Position numbers and translations under genes: made by a program. Positions 14,612 to 18,290 of a DNA stretch of 18,290 nucleotides are shown here, piece by piece; positions within the stretch are counted from its first letter, which is position 1; every line of letters starts with the position of its first letter. This stretch comes from DATFGK01 sp046712825. Lineage in GTDB: Bacteria > Actinomycetota > AC-67. The notes beneath the pieces were generated by a model that worked only from the letters and a program-made list of their open reading frames with translations, was not told the origin of the DNA and searched no databases. Location of the stretch: NCBI GenBank assembly GCA_046712825.1, contig JBKKCR010000246.1, forward strand, positions 1 to 18,290. Direction: 5' to 3'.

Positions 14612-14692
14612 TACGGTCACTCACCGCTGCCGGTCGAACGTTCCCATTTGCGTCGTGCCCTGGGTGGAGCCGTTCCCGACGCCGGAGGAGTA

Positions 14693-14718
14693 GAAACGTA
14701 GGAAAGCTACCGCGTTTC
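14693..14718 (+). promoter_or_regulatory. Bulged hairpin upstream of the BldD-like gene
   Basis: GAAAC (14693-14697) and GTAG (14698-14701) pair with CTAC (14707-14710) and GTTTC (14714-14718), leaving loop GAAAG and a 3-nt bulge CGC. The 9-bp inverted repeat could be an operator or an RNA hairpin. It ends 38 nt before the ATG at 14757. Confidence 0.3.
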
Positions 14719-14756
14719 GACGTCCCACCGAGTCTCCGTGCCGGGTAGGTTCATCG

Positions 14757-15182
14757 ATGGTGATCCGCGTCTTTGGGGAGGCGCGCCGTGGTCATCTCCG
14801 CCAACCGAGCTTCTTCGATCCCTTGATGGAATTCCTTCGAGCAGTGGGTGACGAGCTTCGCCGCGCCCGGCAAGAAGCCGGGCTGGCTCTCCGCGACCTG
14901 AATCCCCGTTCGGCGCGGGAGTTCAAGGCGTCCGCGGTGGGCGGATACGAGCGAGGCGAACGGTCGATCTCCCTGGATCGGTTCTGCAGGCTCGCCGGGC
15001 TGTACGGCCTGGCGCCCGATCAGCTCCTGGCCCGGGTTCTCGAGCGGGCCACTCCGGAGGTCGATGCCGACGACGTGGTCATCGATCTCCGCCGGGCTCA
15101 GCAGGACACCGCTCCCGAGCTCGACGGCCGCGCCAAAACGGAAGCCGAACCACAGGCGGCGACAGAGCCGAGCAAGCTTTGA
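14757..15182 (+). CDS. BldD-like helix-turn-helix regulator lacking the c-di-GMP domain
   Basis: DNA-binding protein of 141 aa. Residues about 25-95 match the N-terminal XRE-type domain of BldD, the developmental regulator of Streptomyces: LRRARQEAGLALRDLN, then VGGYERGERSISLDRFCRLA (BldD has VGSYERGDRAVTVQRLAELA). The following VDADDVVIDLRRAQQDT corresponds to the linker KLVLDLERLA of BldD. The BldD C-terminal domain with its RxD-x8-RxxD c-di-GMP signature is absent; the protein ends in an acidic/Ala tail. ATG 14757 is preceded by GGTAGG. ATG 14826 would start at MEFLRAVGDELRRAR, which fits the family better but has no ribosome site of its own. Target genes are unknown; the next gene, for a Tat-exported protein, is a candidate. 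Confidence 0.8.
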   Translation: MVIRVFGEARRGHLRQPSFFDPLMEFLRAVGDELRRARQEAGLALRDLNPRSAREFKASAVGGYERGERSISLDRFCRLAGLYGLAPDQLLARVLERATPEVDADDVVIDLRRAQQDTAPELDGRAKTEAEPQAATEPSKL

Positions 15183-15255
15183 GCGAAGGTCGACAAATGG
15201 CCGTTTTGCTCAGCTTTCAAGCACTCTACGTACGGTTTCTACCTCGGTCAGCGCA

Positions 15256-15284
15256 TTGTGGTCGGGCACTTGCGGATGTACCGT
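15256..15284 (+). promoter_or_regulatory. Possible promoter of the Tat-exported protein gene
   Basis: TTGTGG (15256-15261) and TACCGT (15279-15284) are separated by 17 nt. The implied 5' leader before ATG 15330 is about 40 nt and includes a GGGGG-containing ribosome site. Confidence 0.4.
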
Positions 15285-15329
15285 CATCGGGGGAAACAGC
15301 GAATTCCAACCTTAGCGACGGGGGTCGAG

Positions 15330-15959
15330 ATGCCAAAGGACGAGACGCGCGCCGACATCTCGCGGCGACAGCTCATCAAACGTGGCGCGGTCGTCGGTGG
15401 CGTGGCTCTATGGGCGCCGCCCGTTGTTCAGAGCTTGCGCATGCCTGCGTTCGCTCAGGTCGGATCACCGACGCCCGTGACGTGCATCGTCGACGGTCAG
15501 ATGGTCGGGGGCGGGTTCGTCTACCTGCCGAACGGTAAGAAGGTTACCTACGAGCTTCGGGTTATGGATTGCCCGCCGCTGACCAGCAATCCAGAGCTTC
15601 AGGTCTCGTGGAAAGTGGGCTCAGGAGCGAACGCGACCACCTACGATTTCGAGCTCGCGGCGTTCGCGTCGCGGACGTGTTCCGACAACCCCGCGATCCC
15701 CAATGGTCCGAACGCGAACTTCGATACGGTCGTGGGCTCCGGTACCGGCACCCTGAAGGTCAACGGCGTCCCGCAGATCGGAACGATCCAGTTTGGCTTC
15801 GTCGACGCCGGCGAGGGCAACACCTCCGGAGACACGGTCACGCTGATCATCAACGACGCCGCCAACAACAACCTCATCAACATCGTGAACCAGCTCGTCG
15901 ACGGCGGGAACCTCCAGGCGCTTCACGGCAACTACGCGGAAGGCGAAGCCTGCCCGTAA
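15330..15959 (+). CDS. Tat-exported secreted protein, beta-rich
   Basis: Exported protein of 209 aa, function unknown. Residues 8-43 form a twin-arginine signal (SRRQLIKRGAVVGGVALWAP, then ...MPAFAQ), with cleavage likely after AFA or AFAQ. The mature part has four cysteines and Gly/Asn/Thr-rich beta strands, including GSGTGTLKVNGVPQIGTIQF and GDTVTLIIND. This is the pattern of a small beta-sandwich domain common in actinobacterial Tat substrates (similar to the post-COAP-1 type), recognised by pattern only. The ATG at 15330 with GGGGGTCGAG upstream was chosen since it places the RR pair at residues 12-13; the longer frame from 15258 would bury it. Use of the Tat route suggests folding, or a cofactor, before export. 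It ends 12 nt from the convergent pxpA stop. Confidence 0.82.
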   Translation: MPKDETRADISRRQLIKRGAVVGGVALWAPPVVQSLRMPAFAQVGSPTPVTCIVDGQMVGGGFVYLPNGKKVTYELRVMDCPPLTSNPELQVSWKVGSGANATTYDFELAAFASRTCSDNPAIPNGPNANFDTVVGSGTGTLKVNGVPQIGTIQFGFVDAGEGNTSGDTVTLIINDAANNNLINIVNQLVDGGNLQALHGNYAEGEACP

Positions 15960-15971
15960 GGCTCGCCGAGC

Positions 15972-16715
15972 TCAGACGTTCGCGAGAGCCACGACCTGTA
16001 CTCCGGCGCGATCGAGCGCCCGGCGGATCGACTTTGCGATCTCGATGGCACCCGCGGTATCGGCATGCACACAGATAGTCTGCGCACTCACTCTCAAACC
16101 GACGCCGTCTAGCGTCGAGACCGCATCGCCCGTCGCCAGCGCGAGAGCCTGCGTCGCCGCCTCATCCGGATCAAGGATGAGCGCATCGGGATGCTCCCGA
16201 GGAGCCAGCCGCCCGTCGCTCAGATACCGACGGTCCGCGAACGCCTCGGCTGCAACCGATAGGCCGGCCTCCGAAGCTGCAACAAGCAGCTCGGAGCCGG
16301 CGAGGCCGACCAAACGGAGGGAAAGGTCGACGGTTTTGACCGCGCTCGCCACGACTCTTGCCAGCGCGGGGTCGTCCGCTCCTTGGTTGTAAAGCGCGCC
16401 GTGAGGTTTGACGTGTGACAGTGGTACGCCGTGGAGCGAGCAGATCCGCGCGAGGGCGCGGATCTGCTCGATTAGAGAGTCGTGCAGCTCGGCAGGCGAC
16501 ACCGTGAGGCTACGGCGTCCCTGCCCTTCGCGGTCGGGGAAGCCGGGGTGTGCGCCGACGACGACGCCGAGCCCGGCCGCCTCGCGGACGGATCGAACCA
16601 TCGTGGCCTCATCGCCTGCGTGAGCTCCACAAGCGACGCTGACCGAGGTGACGAGCGGGAAGATCGCGAGATCGTCGTACCCTTCACCGACATCCGCGTT
16701 GAGATCGATCCTCAT
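15972..16715 (-). CDS. pxpA: 5-oxoprolinase subunit PxpA (LamB/YcsF family)
   Basis: Subunit A of the ATP-dependent 5-oxoprolinase PxpABC, which opens 5-oxoproline (pyroglutamate) to L-glutamate in the cytoplasm. It has 247 aa, the usual length. Family signatures are the N-terminal DLNADVGEG (4-12), SVACGAHAGD (26-35), GVVVGAHPGFPDREG (50-64, about) with its following RR, HVKPHGALYN (about 101-110), and the C-terminal ICVHADT. All expected His and Asp residues of the metal-like pocket seem to be kept. The ATG at 16715-16713 overlaps the stop of pxpC (ATGA), so the gene is the last of a coupled pxpB-pxpC-pxpA operon. Confidence 0.94.
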   Translation of the reverse strand: MRIDLNADVGEGYDDLAIFPLVTSVSVACGAHAGDEATMVRSVREAAGLGVVVGAHPGFPDREGQGRRSLTVSPAELHDSLIEQIRALARICSLHGVPLSHVKPHGALYNQGADDPALARVVASAVKTVDLSLRLVGLAGSELLVAASEAGLSVAAEAFADRRYLSDGRLAPREHPDALILDPDEAATQALALATGDAVSTLDGVGLRVSAQTICVHADTAGAIEIAKSIRRALDRAGVQVVALANV

Positions 16716-17650
16716 CCGAGCTCCTCGATGCCGTCGCGCAGCGTACGGAGTCGCTCGCGCCAGGCCTCGCGCGCGGCCTCGATGTCGACCGCTGCGAAGC
16801 GGAGCGTATCGCCCGGTCTTGCTTGTGCGAGGAGCGGCAGATCCGCGGAGATCACCGTCGCGACCTTCGCGTAACCGCCCGTGGCCGGCCGGTCCGGGCC
16901 CAACACGATCGGCATGCCGTCCGCGGGAACTTGCACGGCCCCGGTCACCACGCCCTCAGGATCGAGATCCGCCGCGCCGACAAGCTCGAAGGGTGTTCCC
17001 TCCAGTCGTACTCCAGCCCGATCGGAGCGGGGCGACACGCGGTACGGGCCGGAGTAGAAGGCATCGAGACCCCCGCCGGTGAACGCTTCCTCCTGCGGGC
17101 CTCGAACGACACGCAGGATCGTCTCCCGTGCGAGCTCTGGCAGCGTGCCGTGCGCGAGCGCGCGTTCTCGGTGTGGTCCCTTCGCCGGACCGATCGGGAG
17201 CTCGTCGCCGACCTTCAGAGCCCGGCCGTGCAGCCCGCCGAAGCCGGCCGCGACGAGCGTCGAGCGGCTGCCGAGCACAGCCGCCAGGTCGAAACCCCCC
17301 GCCACGGCGAGGTAACACCGAGCACCGGATCGTGTTTTACCGATCGACAAGGCAGCCCCGGCCGGGATCAGGAACGTACGAGAGACCCGGATGGGCTCTC
17401 CGTCGATGTGCACTGGAACCGCGGCTCCGGCGAGCGCCGCGAGGCGCTCGGTATCGAACACGAGCTCCGGCCCGCCAACCGTGATCTCGAGCGCCGCGGC
17501 GTCCTCGTCGTTGCCGGCGAGGAGGTTCGCCGCACGGAATGAGAGCTCGTCCATCGCCCCCGAGGGCGGCACTCCCGCCGCGCCCCAGCCCGCTCGGCCG
17601 AGGTCTTGGACGGTGGTGAAGAGGCCCGGCCGGACGACGCGCGCGCTCAC
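16712..17650 (-). CDS. pxpC: 5-oxoprolinase subunit PxpC (biotin-dependent carboxyltransferase/KipA family)
   Basis: Subunit C of 5-oxoprolinase, 312 aa, with the domain also found in allophanate hydrolase and urea carboxylase (PF02626). Diagnostic features are the N-terminal GLFTTVQDLGRAGWGAAGVP and SGAMDELSFRAANLLAGN (about 31-48), ALEITVGGPELVFD, and the later GVRLEGTPF and VPADGMPIVLGPDRPATGGY. In other bacteria PxpB and PxpC form a complex that phosphorylates or activates oxoproline for PxpA. The GTG start at 17650-17648 overlaps the stop of pxpB by 4 bp (GTGA), and its stop overlaps the pxpA start. Older names such as KipA (kinase regulator) come from Bacillus. Confidence 0.94.
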   Translation of the reverse strand: MSARVVRPGLFTTVQDLGRAGWGAAGVPPSGAMDELSFRAANLLAGNDEDAAALEITVGGPELVFDTERLAALAGAAVPVHIDGEPIRVSRTFLIPAGAALSIGKTRSGARCYLAVAGGFDLAAVLGSRSTLVAAGFGGLHGRALKVGDELPIGPAKGPHRERALAHGTLPELARETILRVVRGPQEEAFTGGGLDAFYSGPYRVSPRSDRAGVRLEGTPFELVGAADLDPEGVVTGAVQVPADGMPIVLGPDRPATGGYAKVATVISADLPLLAQARPGDTLRFAAVDIEAAREAWRERLRTLRDGIEELG

Positions 17651-18228
17651 GTCGGGAGGAAGCGCACCGCGGTGCCGGGGAGAAGGAGTGCCGGCGGATC
17701 GCGTGCGGGATCGAACAGCTCGAGGTCGGTTCGGCCGATCAACCGCCAGCCGCCGGCCGTGGCTTGCGGATAGATGCCGGTGTACGAGCCACCGATCCCA
17801 ACACTCCCTTCGGGGATTCGGGTGCGCGGCGTCGCGAGCCGCGGCGTCGCGAGGATCTCCGGCATGCCGAACAGATAGGGGAATCCCGGCGAGAAGCCGG
17901 TGAAGCCGACCACATAGGAAGCGTCCGCGTGCAGGCGGACGACCTCGTCTTCGGTCATGTGGTGCACCCGCGCAACCTCGACGAGATCGGGTCCCTCCTC
18001 CCCGCCGTACTGCACCGGGATCTCGTGGACCGTCGCGACCGCGCGCGGATCGGGAGGCAGGGTGCGATCGAGGTTTTCGAGCAAGACCTCAGAGGGTTCC
18101 ATGCCACGCCGGAGGACGACGAGCAAGGTCCGCGCGCCGGGAACAAGATCCTCGATCTCCGGCAGGCGTCGTTCCATGAGGTGGTGGTAGGCGGCGAACG
18201 CGGATGCGTTCGCGGCCGGGAGGTCGTG
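17647..18228 (-). CDS. pxpB: 5-oxoprolinase subunit PxpB (KipI family), N-terminus lost at contig edge
   Basis: Subunit B of 5-oxoprolinase (PF02682). The conserved core is intact: VYVVGFTGFSPGFPYLFGMP-like segment (YVVGFTGFSPGFPYLFG), LATPRLATPRTRIPEGSVGI, GSYTGIYPQATAGGWRLIGR and LELFDP, ending RFLPT. An in-frame ATG at 18177 would give 176 aa. The frame, however, stays open and protein-like above it (NASAFAAYHHLMERRLPEIE, as in other PxpB proteins), up to 18228 where the poly-G run starts. The true start, probably about 15-20 codons further upstream, is therefore missing or corrupted. The stop overlaps pxpC. What lies upstream of the operon cannot be seen. Confidence 0.9.
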   Translation of the reverse strand, partial: HDLPAANASAFAAYHHLMERRLPEIEDLVPGARTLLVVLRRGMEPSEVLLENLDRTLPPDPRAVATVHEIPVQYGGEEGPDLVEVARVHHMTEDEVVRLHADASYVVGFTGFSPGFPYLFGMPEILATPRLATPRTRIPEGSVGIGGSYTGIYPQATAGGWRLIGRTDLELFDPARDPPALLLPGTAVRFLPT

Positions 18229-18290
18229 GGGGGGGGGGGGGGGGGGGGGGGGCCGGCGCGCCCGCCCCCCCCCCCCCCCCCCCCCCCCCC
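18228..18290. other. Poly-G / poly-C contig edge, probable assembly artefact
   Basis: The end of the window holds 25 consecutive G (18228-18252), a short CCGGCGCGCCCG core, then 26 C to the last base. It truncates pxpB. Such runs are not expected in coding DNA and look like sequencing or assembly noise. The GGCGCGCCCGC core (18255-18265) is the same 11-mer as at the left edge (70-80). Confidence 0.8.

Overview
The window is high-GC bacterial DNA and reads as a contig from an uncultured member of the Actinomycetota, probably a metagenome assembly. The lineage is inferred from several features. These are a UvrD2-type helicase with a C-terminal HRDC domain, a BldD-like DNA-binding protein, an F420-type luciferase-like oxidoreductase, several likely leaderless genes (TANNNT 7-8 nt before the start codon), and the order C4 zinc-ribbon protein - RNase H - RNase P RNA, which matches Mycobacterium Rv2229c-Rv2228c-rnpB. 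I cannot place it at family level. Both ends run into G/C homopolymers that look like assembly artefacts, and a gene is cut at each end.

Layout. 121-1634 (minus): a zinc-ribbon/single-membrane-span protein, then a short membrane protein cut by the left artefact. 1853-4882 (plus): an F420-type oxidoreductase, then a trio of a DUF5819-like membrane protein, an HTTM (vitamin K gamma-carboxylase-like) membrane protein and a DCC thiol oxidoreductase. 4883-5866: a structured 5' leader, a secreted protein with two MopE-type metal-binding repeats, and a strong terminator. 5918-7303 (plus): a lipoprotein with a predicted LVIVD-type beta-propeller, convergent with a small proline/threonine-rich membrane protein (7305-7766, minus).

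7911-12644 (minus): a housekeeping block, in transcription order C4 zinc-ribbon coiled-coil protein, RNase HI, RNase P RNA with its terminator, CorA-type metal transporter and UvrD2-like helicase. 12742-14555 (minus): two paralogous LuxR-type response regulators, the second with a degenerate receiver and translationally coupled to a PqqD-like small protein. 14757-15959 (plus): a BldD-like regulator without the c-di-GMP domain, and a Tat-exported secreted protein. 15972-18228 (minus): the 5-oxoprolinase genes pxpB-pxpC-pxpA, joined by 4-bp start/stop overlaps, with the pxpB start lost in the right-hand artefact.

Most of the window is ordinary core gene content. The least explained parts are the pseudo-receiver/PqqD pair, the DUF5819-HTTM-DCC trio and the structured leader before the MopE-repeat gene. 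No mobile element, CRISPR array or tRNA was seen, and no gene-free stretch exceeds 300 bases.
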